A program made the translations under genes and the position numbers. From assembly GCA_029560585.1 (NCBI GenBank), contig JAKQKQ010000228.1, positions 1 to 64,000 on the forward strand: DNA of 64,000 nt, read 5' to 3'. Positions 17,301 to 25,809 of this stretch are shown here, in pieces. Source of the DNA: Verrucomicrobiota bacterium (GTDB lineage Bacteria > Verrucomicrobiota > Verrucomicrobiia > JADLBR01). Position 1 is the stretch's first letter; each line of letters begins with the position of its first letter. A model generated the notes under the pieces. The model made no database searches. It saw only the letters and a program-made list of their open reading frames with translations, and was not told where the DNA came from.

Positions 17301-18661
17301 GGTTGCGAGGGCTGTGGCGGAGCGGGTTTCGGTGACGTGGCAGCCTTCGGGGGCCGCACCGGAGCCCTGGTTTCAGGGGTCAGGCCTCCCACCGCTGCGG
17401 CTTTCTGCCGCAAGGCCGTTTCGAACCGTTCGAGGCATCGGCCGCAGATCGTCGCCCCTCCCTTAGAGGGCATGGCGACCAACGCGGACGGCAGTTCCCT
17501 GCTACAAAACGAACAGCGTACCCGATCCGCCACCTTCGCGCCGCTGGCAAGCGCCGCTAGGTTCAAGGGAAGCCGCCTCAGGGCGGTCACACACCCATTG
17601 CAGATACAGTGGCTTGGACCCTTAACCAGGAACTGAACCTGAACCGCCGCTTTTCCGCAGAAGGCGCAAACCAACGTCTGGGTGGCCGCGGCCGGCTGTG
17701 GTTTGCGGACCGCTGAGGGACTTGCAACCTTGATTCGGCCTTCCGCCAGGGAGGCCGCGATTTCCGCCACGACCCTGATGTCCTCCACGCCGGCGGGAAG
17801 GGGCAATCGGTTCCACCTTTCACCATCGAGGCGCCAGAGCCCATGCGAGCCAGAGGCAGCGATGATCCTCCCCTCGCCATCCTCGCAAAATGCACAGACC
17901 AGTCCCGCGTCGGGCAGGGCAAGATCCCGCGTGATGGACAGGGTTCGCGTGTCGAACTGAACAATTCCGCCTCCCCATGTGCCGAACCACACCCGTCCAT
18001 GGGAATCGGCGAAAGCGGCCTGCACGGTCTTCTGGGGCAGCCCCGTCTCCACTGTTAGCTCGATATACGACAAGTCGGGCTGCACGACCATCGTGCGCCC
18101 GATTGCCCCAAGATAGATCCGGCCGCCCGAATCGGAAGCCACGGATTTCACGTTCAGCGGCGCAAACGCTTTCGGGATTCCCGGTAAGAAGGCCCCGTCC
18201 TGAAGCACCGACACGCCCCGGTCCGTCGCGATCCAGAGCCGCCCCAGCCCGTCCTCAGCGAACCCATTGACGTCATCAAAGCAGAGCCCGTCCTGCTGAT
18301 GCAGGCGCTTGACCCGACCATCCTCCCAACATCCGATGCCATCCCCCCATGTGCCGAACCAAACGCGCCCCTTCCGGTCTTCGACGAGACTCGACACGGG
18401 CTTCGCGACGGTCGAGATCATCACCCCACCGGCGTTAAAGCGGCAGAGGGCCCCCTGACCCCCTATCCAAAGTTGCCCCCTGCTGTCGGTGAACACCGCC
18501 CTGACCACTCGGATGACTGGCCTCACGGCCTCCCAGGGAATCCATTGGTCCCGGCGGCTCAGATAGCACTCGCCCCCCTCCCTGACAACGAGGATGTCCC
18601 TGGCGCCCGAATCCGCAGCAGCACCGGCAGATTTGGCGGGCGAGGGGCGAGCACGATTCAT
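14333..18661 (-). CDS. Giant Ser/Thr kinase: beta-propeller, zinc fingers, kinase, TPR array
   Basis: A 1442-residue protein with no membrane segment. Residues 25-300 form a two-component-regulator-type propeller with repeats such as GRVWFGTWGDGIG and GRLWIATDRGVSVL. Residues 330-410 hold two treble-clef or ClpX-like zinc fingers (CAFC...CNGC, CSFC...CGRC). A zinc ribbon lies at 471-498 (CPKCSSTYSL, CPQCDAKFYV). The kinase domain is at 530-810 (LGQGGMGRVYLV, Lys560, VVHQDVKPGN, DYG at 683). The C-terminal 570 residues are about a dozen TPR-like repeats. The catalytic loop has HQD rather than HRD, as does the kinase at 30906, so the two look like paralogues. It is divergent from the FHA-kinase gene. 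ATG 18661 is preceded by GGAG. Confidence 0.85.
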   Translation of the reverse strand: MNRARPSPAKSAGAAADSGARDILVVREGGECYLSRRDQWIPWEAVRPVIRVVRAVFTDSRGQLWIGGQGALCRFNAGGVMISTVAKPVSSLVEDRKGRVWFGTWGDGIGCWEDGRVKRLHQQDGLCFDDVNGFAEDGLGRLWIATDRGVSVLQDGAFLPGIPKAFAPLNVKSVASDSGGRIYLGAIGRTMVVQPDLSYIELTVETGLPQKTVQAAFADSHGRVWFGTWGGGIVQFDTRTLSITRDLALPDAGLVCAFCEDGEGRIIAASGSHGLWRLDGERWNRLPLPAGVEDIRVVAEIAASLAEGRIKVASPSAVRKPQPAAATQTLVCAFCGKAAVQVQFLVKGPSHCICNGCVTALRRLPLNLAALASGAKVADRVRCSFCSRELPSALVAMPSKGGATICGRCLERFETALRQKAAAVGGLTPETRAPVRPPKAATSPKPAPPQPSQPEAPPPATETEGTIDVTCPKCSSTYSLGPKYWDRNVECPQCDAKFYVASRKNQGVPPETEEFAAGSDWADGQAILGDFVVERLLGQGGMGRVYLVRNQSGGSRFAVKRAIGLSGPERQNFLSELQVWIDLPEHPNMVPCRFFRTLGTEVVIFADYVEGGSLEHWIESRKLYGGDAAKALERMLDMAIQFAWGLHCVHELGVVHQDVKPGNVLVSENGGSPGSGFRVQVTDYGLARARAAAGERHVPKPGQDVLVSSGGCTPAYCSPEQARGDRLTRHTDIWSWGVSVLEMFTGEVTWLTGQVADSVLQQHFADENGPAGIPRMPDGVSRVLARCFREKAAERWATLADAVEELKIVYRNTVGREYGRPLGRVDQQPVDQVGIKERRGRSGGDWRDPREWLQKALRAEGGDSAEALAIADRHGATRRGQLVTEIAVYDEARQIYERLVQAGRKELEHDLAILCAEAAYLHQTADDSSGALALYNRAINDLDRLVNRENRRELVDDLARTYVNKANMVRDLGDKREAVELYDRAIDTFNQMIRGLNGVKVLDQLAAAYANKGAAVSDLGDAPGAVGLYDLAIDMYERLVNRAGRGDLANHLADTYMNKANALSALADKRGAVEVCGRAVEIYERLINKENRHEFDDELASAYMNKSIALAGLGEHREAGTLFDRAIDIYERLVDQEGRRELADGLAKAYMNKGASLTDSGDKRGAAAMCDRAIHIYERLVEQEGRRELADGLALSLLNKARALRSLNDGRTACALFDRAIEIYEQLVTREGRRELTHYLTTACINKSDELNDLGEHRGVGTLCDRVIELCSKLKDREERCRLGEHFARTCAEKADALRKVHLSGSAVCLYHRAIRLFESLVNKEGRSEYAHILATTYINAACLSQSVGGSRAAVRLCDQGIKMFDKLVNDKKAERNWAVVGQLGFARVLYSEVLETLGDRQGAERELREAVVVLRAEFARTQQADLMEGLRFAEQKLGHFR
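14464..15994 (-). repeat. Tandem TPR-coding repeats, about 135-150 bp each
   Basis: The C-terminal half of the large kinase gene is built of tandem units encoding variants of AVELYDRAIDIYERLVNREG followed by RRELADxLAxxYMNKAxALxxLGD. Units near the centre (about 15,050-15,500) are similar at nucleotide level as well as protein level, which suggests recent duplication. Such arrays usually form a superhelical surface for protein partners. Confidence 0.75.
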
Positions 18662-18890
18662 CGCCTTGATCTCCGATCCGCCCGAGCCTGGGCGACCCTA
18701 TGTCGCATACAGCATCGCGGCGCCTTCACCCTCGACCCCACATTGTCGTACTGCATGGGAACACTCCTGCCATGCCGCCTCCTTTAAGACTGATCGGCGC
18801 TCCGCCTCCAATCAAGCCCAATCCCATGGCGCATGACATTTTACGCTCCCACCAGCCGAATCTTCCTGTCAAAATTGGCTAGGAGTGGAT
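18662..18890. promoter_or_regulatory. Divergent promoter region between two kinase genes
   Basis: 229 bp separate the minus-strand TPR-kinase from the plus-strand FHA-kinase, so both promoters should be here. AGGAG at 18881-18885 sits 5 bp before ATG 18891 and decides that start over the GTG at 18885, which lies inside the motif. No confident -35/-10 elements were recognised. Confidence 0.5.
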
Positions 18891-20264
18891 ATGCTCACAA
18901 AGGTCCAGTTGATCGTGTCGGAGGGCGCGGCCGCAGGGAAGCGTTTCGTCTTCGATGAGCACGACACGCTGATACTCGGGCGCGAGACGGATTGCCACAT
19001 CCAGATGCCAGAAGGCGATCCCGCCGTTTCAAGGCACCACTTCATCCTCGAGGTCGATCCACCCGACATGATGCTCCGTGACCTCGGGAGCATGAATGGG
19101 ACTTGGGTCAACGACGAGAAGCAAGGGGGACGCGAGAAAGGCGAGACACCGGAGCAGGGTGCCCGGCGCAAGCATCCTGAGGTAGAACTCCGGCACGGCG
19201 ACAAGATCAAGGTGGGCAACACAGTCCTCACGGTGGCTGTCGATAGGCCTCCGCCACCGAAGGGGTCTCCCAAACCCCGCGCGCAGACCTGCCTTCGCTG
19301 TGGCAAGGATGTCGCCGTCGAAGTGGCCGGACGACAAGAGGGCGCCTATGTGTGCAAGGACTGCCGGAAGACAGCCGAGCACGATCCGGCCGCGCTACTC
19401 GCAAACCTCATCGCCCGCGCCGTGAAGGGCGGCGCCGCAGGCCCCTCCATCACAGGGTATGACTTTGTCCGGCGCCTCGGCACCGGAGGTTTCGGGGCGG
19501 TCTACGAGGCCCGCGATAAGCGCAGCAAGCAACCCGTGGCGATCAAGATAATGCTCTCGCGGGTCGCCGTCGAAAAGCGCGGCCGGGAGATCTTCGAAAG
19601 AGAAGTCAGCCTGATGCGCGATATGCGCCATCCCCACATCGTGGGATTCCTCGATCATGGATGCGAGGGCACGGCGTTTTATTTCATAATGGAACTGTGT
19701 GACGGAAACCTCGCGGACCTGATAAAGAGATCTGGGGGACGGATACCGCTCAAAGAAGCCGTCCCCATCATGCGCGATTCCCTCAAGGGCCTTGAGTACG
19801 CCCATTCCCGCGGTTTCATCCACCGCGACCTCAAACCCCACAACATTTTGCTCGCCCGCGCCAGCGGTCGAACGATTGCCAAAGTCGCCGACTTCGGGCT
19901 GGCGAAGAGCTTCATTAAAGCCGGGCTGAGTGGCATGACCGTCACGGGGTCCTTCGCCGGCACGGTCGAGTTCATGCCGCGCGAGCAGATCTCCAATTTC
20001 AAATACCTCAAACCCGTCAGCGATGTGTGGAGTATCGGAGCGACGTTTTACATGATGCTCTGCGGACAACTACCCCGCGAATTCCCTGCGGGCCACGACC
20101 GCGTCCGGGCCGTCCTGCAAAACCCGACGATCCCGCTCTCCAAGCAACAGCCCGGTCTCCCCAAAGCCCTGACCGCGGCCATCGACCGCGCCCTCTCGGA
20201 CCGCATCGATGAGCGATACCCATCCGCTGTGGAATTCTCCCGCGCCATCGAGGCCGCACTTTGA
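18891..20264 (+). CDS. FHA - zinc ribbon - Ser/Thr kinase
   Basis: A 457-residue cytoplasmic protein. The FHA domain is at about 20-125 (LILGRETDCHIQMP, VSRHHFILEV, LGSMNGTWVN). A four-cysteine ribbon follows at about 132-160 (CLRCGKDV, CKDC), then a complete Hanks kinase at about 185-455 (LGTGGFGAVYEA, VAIKIM, IHRDLKPHN, VADFGLAKS). All catalytic residues are present. A cis FHA domain typically binds the kinase's own or a partner's phosphothreonine. The last codons overlap the next start (TTGA), so kinase and phosphatase are translationally coupled as an opposing pair. Confidence 0.9.
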   Translation: MLTKVQLIVSEGAAAGKRFVFDEHDTLILGRETDCHIQMPEGDPAVSRHHFILEVDPPDMMLRDLGSMNGTWVNDEKQGGREKGETPEQGARRKHPEVELRHGDKIKVGNTVLTVAVDRPPPPKGSPKPRAQTCLRCGKDVAVEVAGRQEGAYVCKDCRKTAEHDPAALLANLIARAVKGGAAGPSITGYDFVRRLGTGGFGAVYEARDKRSKQPVAIKIMLSRVAVEKRGREIFEREVSLMRDMRHPHIVGFLDHGCEGTAFYFIMELCDGNLADLIKRSGGRIPLKEAVPIMRDSLKGLEYAHSRGFIHRDLKPHNILLARASGRTIAKVADFGLAKSFIKAGLSGMTVTGSFAGTVEFMPREQISNFKYLKPVSDVWSIGATFYMMLCGQLPREFPAGHDRVRAVLQNPTIPLSKQQPGLPKALTAAIDRALSDRIDERYPSAVEFSRAIEAAL

Positions 20265-21076
20265 CTGCCGGGACCCAAGATCCAGACCCGCCGCAGGAAA
20301 TCCGCAATCCGAGTTTTCGGCGCAGCGGAGTCGCGCCGCACGGCCCCACACGACTCCATTGGGCAACAGCCACCGATCCCGGGAGGGTCCGGACCGCCAA
20401 CGAGGATGCCTGCCGCGCCATCCCGGAATCGGGTCTCTTCATATTGGCCGACGGCATGGGCGGCAGCGCTGCCGGAGCACTGGCCGCCGATATCGTCGTC
20501 CAACTCCTTCCCGACCTGCTCGCACGTCGCCTCAAGTCAAACGCCGTCGAAACGTCCGATGATGCTTGCTCGGCCATTGAGGCTTCGCTTTCCGAGCTTA
20601 GCGAAATGGTCCTCGAGAAGGCCGAGACCACCCCCGCCCTTCTGGGCATGGGATCGACCGTCGTGACGGCATGGTTGCGCGAACAGGCCGACGTCATCGC
20701 GCACATGGGCGACAGCCGAGCCTATCTGCTCCAGAAGGGCAGACTCAATCGGTTGACCCAAGACCACAATCTCGCTCAGATTCTCGACCCCGCAGGACAG
20801 CCCCCCGCTTTCGGAGGCGAACAGCTCCTTCGGTATATCGGAATGCGGAGCGAGCCCTTGCCCGAGGCCCGCATTATCTCTCTGGATCACGGCGATCGTC
20901 TGCTCCTCTGCTCCGACGGACTCACCAATATGCTCGACGACCAGACCCTCGCCCGAATCCTCTCATCCGCATCCGCGCCTCGTGAGACCTGCGATGAACT
21001 CGTCACGGCCGCCAACCGGGCCGGAGGCCGCGACAATATCACCGTGATGGTCCTCGACGTGATAAGCCCGCCCTGA
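20261..21076 (+). CDS. PP2C-family Ser/Thr protein phosphatase, partner of the FHA-kinase
   Basis: A 271-residue cytoplasmic PPM phosphatase. Its motifs are RTANEDACRAI, ILADGMGGSAAG, GMGSTVVTAW, AHMGDSRAYLL, LLLCSDGLTNM and GRDNITVMVLD. All metal-site Asp residues are present. The start is TTG 20261, embedded in the stop of the kinase gene (TTGA), and no ATG lies nearby. Family knowledge predicts reversal of phosphorylation by the preceding kinase. It converges on the kinase gene at 21116. Confidence 0.9.
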   Translation: MTAGTQDPDPPQEIRNPSFRRSGVAPHGPTRLHWATATDPGRVRTANEDACRAIPESGLFILADGMGGSAAGALAADIVVQLLPDLLARRLKSNAVETSDDACSAIEASLSELSEMVLEKAETTPALLGMGSTVVTAWLREQADVIAHMGDSRAYLLQKGRLNRLTQDHNLAQILDPAGQPPAFGGEQLLRYIGMRSEPLPEARIISLDHGDRLLLCSDGLTNMLDDQTLARILSSASAPRETCDELVTAANRAGGRDNITVMVLDVISPP

Positions 21077-21119
21077 CTGACGCCGGATTGCCCCATCCCA
21101 CGGAGACCTGGGCAGTCAG
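21073..21119. terminator. Possible bidirectional terminator between convergent genes
   Basis: The 40-bp gap between two convergent stop codons contains an interrupted inverted repeat: CTGACTG at 21073-21079 pairs with CAGTCAG at 21113-21119, with an inner GCCC/GGGC pair. There is no U-tract, so an intrinsic terminator is only a possibility. Confidence 0.3.
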
Positions 21120-22744
21120 TTGACCTTCGAGGATCGGATCGACACAATCTCAAACGTGTCTCGTTCGTGGACCGGTCTTAGGATTATCACATCCTCGACC
21201 GTGCCCTTGTGTGGCTTATTCCTGTTATCGGCCGAACCGAATCTGCCCTTGCAGTCATAGTCGATCCTCACCTTGACCTCATATAAGCCGCCCTCCAGAA
21301 AACTGATTTGAGGCGTTCCAGCTATCCTGTATGACCTCTGCGGCCACTTGCGCGTGTAATCGATCATATCTTTGGCGATGAATTCCCTATCCACTTCGCC
21401 ATTATCGAAATACTCGACTCGAGGCGCGTAGAAACCGATCTGGAATCCCTTTGCTCCCGTATTGCCCATCTCAATAAATCCCTCGATGAAGCGCCTGATC
21501 TTTTCTTCGTCCACCTTCGCTGGGCCAGCCACTGGCATGCTCGGGGGCACCGGGCCAACGACAACTGGTTGCGTCGCTGGCGCCACCTGCGCCGCCCGCT
21601 CTTCCAATACACCGGGATGGCCTTGCGGCACGCCCGCCGTGGCTGCCGGAACGACAGACCCAGTCTTCCCTCCCACCGGCCCACTGGGGCCGACGGGCAA
21701 CCCGCGATCCATCACATACCACAGACCGAATCCCGCAAAACACAGAAACCCAGAAACGGCCGTCACCAGCGCCCATTTCCAGCCGTCTCTCCGCGGCGCC
21801 CGGGCTCGAGGCGGCGAACCCTCTCGGCCGCCCAAGGCCTTGCGAAATTCTGCAACCGACCGAGGGCGGTCTCTTGGCGCAACCGCAAAACCCCAGTCGA
21901 TTGCCCTGAGAAAACCGGGCGAATAGCGCCGCCCTAAGTCCAGATCGTCCGCCAGGGGCACGAAAGGATCACCCCTCTTCGGATCCAGCCTGTCGATCGC
22001 TTCGGGCACGGCGTCTCCGCCGCGCAGTGTCCAGATCACCAGCGCCGCCAACGCGTAGATATCGGTGTACGGCCCCTGCTCTTCCGTGCTTACGTATTGT
22101 TCCCAGGGAGCGAACTTGGGCGTCAGGACGCTCGTGAGCGACCGGGTCCGCTCTGATATCACATGCCGTGCGCTCCCGAAATCCAGCAGAACCGGTCCCC
22201 CTTGATCTCGAATGTAGAGATTCGACGGCTTTATATCCCGGTGGAGGTACCCTTTGTGGTGAACCACCTCCAGCCCGTCCAACGTCGGCAGCAGGACGTC
22301 GAGCAATTCACTCTCCTCAGGCAGTCGCCCAAAATTCTCCGCCCACTTGTCAAACCTGCATCCCTCCGCGTAAGCAGTCACGAGATATGCCGTCCCATTC
22401 GCCTGAAAAACTTCGTGCACCTGCACCACCGCCGAGTGCTCGCAAGCCGCAAGCGCCCTCCCCTCCTGCATGAAGCGTTTCATGGCCCAATCGAAATCCC
22501 TCGACAGGCCCGATCGCAACATCAGCACCTCCGCACACCCCGGCCTCCTCGTCACCAGGTCCATCGGGAGCAATTCCTTGATGGCGACCCACCGCCCCAG
22601 CGCCCTGTCCTTGGCCTTGTATGTGATCCCGAATCCCCCACAACCCAGAACACTTTCCAAGGTGTACTGCTTGAGCATGTACCCCTTGCCCACAGGCAAA
22701 ACCCGCCTCTGACGACTCCCGGCCATCCCATCCGAATTCGTCAT
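21116..22744 (-). CDS. Transmembrane Ser/Thr kinase with periplasmic NTF2-like domain
   Basis: A 542-residue protein. The cytoplasmic kinase domain is at about 25-305 (LGCGGFGITYKA, VAIKELLP, YLHRDIKPSN, LLDFGSAR). One transmembrane helix follows at about 320-341 (VTAVSGFLCFAGFGLWYVM), then a Pro/Gly-rich linker. A C-terminal domain of about 120 residues (EKIRRFIEGFIEMGN, FYAPRVEYFDNGEVDREFI, TRKWPQRSYRIAG) resembles SnoaL/NTF2-like folds and recurs twice in the preceding kinase. The periplasmic domain is probably the sensor. It is the last gene of a six-gene minus-strand operon and starts 14 bp after its neighbour. Confidence 0.85.
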   Translation of the reverse strand: MTNSDGMAGSRQRRVLPVGKGYMLKQYTLESVLGCGGFGITYKAKDRALGRWVAIKELLPMDLVTRRPGCAEVLMLRSGLSRDFDWAMKRFMQEGRALAACEHSAVVQVHEVFQANGTAYLVTAYAEGCRFDKWAENFGRLPEESELLDVLLPTLDGLEVVHHKGYLHRDIKPSNLYIRDQGGPVLLDFGSARHVISERTRSLTSVLTPKFAPWEQYVSTEEQGPYTDIYALAALVIWTLRGGDAVPEAIDRLDPKRGDPFVPLADDLDLGRRYSPGFLRAIDWGFAVAPRDRPRSVAEFRKALGGREGSPPRARAPRRDGWKWALVTAVSGFLCFAGFGLWYVMDRGLPVGPSGPVGGKTGSVVPAATAGVPQGHPGVLEERAAQVAPATQPVVVGPVPPSMPVAGPAKVDEEKIRRFIEGFIEMGNTGAKGFQIGFYAPRVEYFDNGEVDREFIAKDMIDYTRKWPQRSYRIAGTPQISFLEGGLYEVKVRIDYDCKGRFGSADNRNKPHKGTVEDVIILRPVHERDTFEIVSIRSSKVN

Positions 22745-22758
22745 GATCTGCTCCAGGA

Positions 22759-25734
22759 CTACTTGTTCCCGATTCTCTTGATCGATGTGATCCTCAGCCG
22801 GCCTTCGGCCAACCGCACAACTATCTGGTCATGCGCTCGCCCCCCATGGTCCTTCTTCTTGGTGCTCCCCCAAGCCCTATACCGCATCCATAGTGTCACC
22901 CTGAATTCCCCACCTTGTCCCGGCGTGACGTCAATCTGGCCCTCTGGACAAAAGCTCCGCCGGGGCCAGTCACCGGCATATTTCGTGAGATCATCCCGGA
23001 TGAAGGAAGGGCCGATGCCCTTGTCGTCAAAGTAATCGACGGTGTCCGAAAAAAAACCTAGTTGTCCGAGCGCGGGCAAGGCGCCCCCCGCATCATCATG
23101 GGAGTTTCCGGCGCTGTAGTATCTCCGGACGAACTCCCGGACCCTGTCTTCCAGGCTCAGCGTCTCAATCGGGGTCGAAGCTATCGACGTGATCTGGAGG
23201 GAACCGCCGACAACCCGAATCCCCATTTCATCGCGCACCTTGCCCCAAGTCCGGTCCTGACCATCGTCCAATTCATAGCGGATTTCGGCCGTCGCCTCGT
23301 AGACCTCGCCTCCGGCACGCCGCACATTCGGCCCGCTGATGATTGTGTATTTCCGCGTGGGCCAACGCTCGCAAAATCGGCGCCGATCCTCACGGATGAA
23401 CGCCTGATTTACCCCCCTGTCGCCAAAATAGTTGTCCACCCTGGCAGCGTACATCCCCACTTCCTCCTCGATTCCTCGCCTTGCCCCTTCCTCAAAGTAT
23501 TTTCGGGCAAATGCCTTCACCTCCGCCTCCGATGGCCCGGCGGCGCGAAGGATGATGTCGCGGCGCATCTCCCTGCCCGGTTCTATTTGCACCGCGAAAT
23601 TTGTTGATGCGCCCGATTGGTTATCCGTCAACCGCACCAAGTGAGTGCCCGACGCCAAATCGGTGACTGCCTTCGGCGTCTTGCCCTTGTGATCCCCATC
23701 CACATACACATCACAAGCCACCGGGTCCGATTCGATTCTCAGGGAACCAGTCGGCTCAGGCCACCGCACCTCCAGCCGTTTTGTTGCGCCGGCACTCACC
23801 CTCACGACGACGCTCGTCATGCCAAGCCCCAAACCGGCCGGCGGCTCAAGACGGAAAGCATGCGACCCGGGCGCAACATCCGTACGACGGTACGGCGTTA
23901 TTCCCAGCTGCCTCCCGTTTTCATCAAACACGTGCGCATCTGACGGTACCGACTCCAAAACGACTTCGCCAACCATCGGCGGCCGCGGCTCAACAATCGG
24001 TGGGACAGGCACATTCGTCATCGGCCCCTCTACTGTGCCAGTCCCCTGCGGCCCGGAACCGCCCTCATCAGTCGAACCGCCTGTCGAGCGCGCCCACCAG
24101 ACTCCGATCAATCCCACCACGCCGATCAGCAAAACAAAGGCCAGTGGCACTGCGGCCGGATTATCCCGTCGCCACAGATTCCCCCATGCTCCCCTCACTC
24201 CCCTTATCAACCCCATGCCACCCAGGCGGGCCTTCAACCACCCCCACACGCTCGCATTTGCATCTTGGAGTGCGGGCGTAACTGATGTGGCCCCCTGCGG
24301 CGGCAAGTTCCCGACTCCTATAGCGCCGCCCCCCGGTCGCTGTTGTGCCCTCTTCTGCCTCTCCAATTCCTCACGATCCCTTGCAGACAACCAGTCCCGC
24401 CACGCCTGGACAGTCTCGGGCCGATCCTTGGGACTCAACCTCATTCCCCAGTCAATGCACTCCAGAAACGAACGGGAGTAGTGAAATGTTAGCCGTTGGT
24501 CCGCAGATAGGGGCTGGTAAGTATCCCCAAGGGTACGACTTATTGCGGTCGGGGGCCGCTCGCGTCGCATCAACCATGAGAAGGTTGCGGCCACCGCATA
24601 GATGTCCGTGTAGCGACCCAGTTGCTTCTGATCCTCCAGATACTGCTCGGGCGGCGCGAAGCCATCCGTGGCCATCCGCGTTACCGTCCCAGTTTCCTCT
24701 TTGAAGACATATCGGGCGCTCCCAAAGTCCAGCAGGACAACGAGCCCACTTTCCTGACAGAGATATAGGTTCGAAGGCTTGATATCGCGGTGCAGCAACA
24801 TCGGCTCCTGCCCATGGATGCACTCAAGTGCTGTCAAGATCTGCCCAAAGAAATCCCGAAGCTTCGCCTCGTCCGGCGGCCTCTTCGCGTTCCATTTCCA
24901 GATCCCACGCCACTCCCCGAAGTCCTTCACCGGTGGACGCACCTGCCCACGCTGCGGATCCACCCAGTTCGGAATGACCGCCAGCAGCCGCTCGAGTGTC
25001 TCCCTAGTCGGGCTGCGGCCCGAAGCCCACAACCACCGGCCATCATCGAAGCGACCAAACTGCTCCAAGCCGCCGGGCATCTCTTGCCCTCCTCGGAATC
25101 TTTCCTCCAGCCATCTCTCCAGATCCTCAGCGAGATCGGAAAACACCGTCGTCGACAAAGTAACCTGCTCATTCCAATGCCAGCGGCTGTCCGTTTCCGC
25201 CCCCAAACCCTCAATCCACTGCTCCAGTGTCTGGCCCTTCAGGTAGTCCATGACCATATAGGCCGTGTTGTTCTCGATGAAGACATCATGCACTGTGACG
25301 ATGCGTGGATCGCTGGAAAACTTCGCCAGAATCGTCGCTTCTGTAAGGAAGCGTTCCTTTGCCCAGTCGAAGTGGATTCCACGTCCGTCATGTGCGGTGA
25401 CGCCCACGCCGTTGGCCGCCCGCCTCGCAATGTCCAGCGGCATGAGTTCCTTTACGGCAACGAGCTTCTTCAAAGAACCACTCCGGGCCAAATACGTGAT
25501 GCCGAAACCACCCCTCCGCCCCAACACCTCCTGAAGCACGTATTTGTGGGTGCATCCAAACCGCTCCGCCTCCTCCTTTTTCAACTTCTGCAGATTCCGG
25601 GGCAGCGGCAGCCCCCCCCTCACGGTTCGCCTCCTCACCCGGCCACCCCCGCTTTCGCCTCCCTCCAGAGGTGTGGTCTCGTCGGAACTAGCGGCTGATC
25701 CGATCTTGCGTGTGCCCTTTTGTCTTTCGATCAT
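22759..25734 (-). CDS. Transmembrane Ser/Thr kinase with PEGA and two NTF2-like domains, catalytic-domain insert
   Basis: A 991-residue protein. The cytoplasmic kinase (about 65-455) has LGRRGGFGITYLA, Lys95, LLHRDIKPSN at 314-322 and LLDFGSAR. It carries an insertion of about 110 residues (about 178-287) between the hinge and the helices before the catalytic loop, rich in Trp, Arg and Glu. A transmembrane helix (VPLAFVLLIGVVGLIGVWW, about 529-547) is followed by two PEGA domains (588-630 and 663-705). Two copies of an NTF2-like domain come last (about 735-860 and 875-990, sharing Y..RVD.YF and RWP.R.Y). The extracytoplasmic part of about 440 residues looks like a ligand or cell-wall sensor. 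All catalytic residues are intact. Confidence 0.85.
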   Translation of the reverse strand: MIERQKGTRKIGSAASSDETTPLEGGESGGGRVRRRTVRGGLPLPRNLQKLKKEEAERFGCTHKYVLQEVLGRRGGFGITYLARSGSLKKLVAVKELMPLDIARRAANGVGVTAHDGRGIHFDWAKERFLTEATILAKFSSDPRIVTVHDVFIENNTAYMVMDYLKGQTLEQWIEGLGAETDSRWHWNEQVTLSTTVFSDLAEDLERWLEERFRGGQEMPGGLEQFGRFDDGRWLWASGRSPTRETLERLLAVIPNWVDPQRGQVRPPVKDFGEWRGIWKWNAKRPPDEAKLRDFFGQILTALECIHGQEPMLLHRDIKPSNLYLCQESGLVVLLDFGSARYVFKEETGTVTRMATDGFAPPEQYLEDQKQLGRYTDIYAVAATFSWLMRRERPPTAISRTLGDTYQPLSADQRLTFHYSRSFLECIDWGMRLSPKDRPETVQAWRDWLSARDREELERQKRAQQRPGGGAIGVGNLPPQGATSVTPALQDANASVWGWLKARLGGMGLIRGVRGAWGNLWRRDNPAAVPLAFVLLIGVVGLIGVWWARSTGGSTDEGGSGPQGTGTVEGPMTNVPVPPIVEPRPPMVGEVVLESVPSDAHVFDENGRQLGITPYRRTDVAPGSHAFRLEPPAGLGLGMTSVVVRVSAGATKRLEVRWPEPTGSLRIESDPVACDVYVDGDHKGKTPKAVTDLASGTHLVRLTDNQSGASTNFAVQIEPGREMRRDIILRAAGPSEAEVKAFARKYFEEGARRGIEEEVGMYAARVDNYFGDRGVNQAFIREDRRRFCERWPTRKYTIISGPNVRRAGGEVYEATAEIRYELDDGQDRTWGKVRDEMGIRVVGGSLQITSIASTPIETLSLEDRVREFVRRYYSAGNSHDDAGGALPALGQLGFFSDTVDYFDDKGIGPSFIRDDLTKYAGDWPRRSFCPEGQIDVTPGQGGEFRVTLWMRYRAWGSTKKKDHGGRAHDQIVVRLAEGRLRITSIKRIGNK

Positions 25735-25809
25735 ATCTCAATCCTCGGCGTTTCCTCGGCACCCGCCTCACCACGACATCTTCAAGCAAAAGAACCAAAG
25801 CATATGTGT

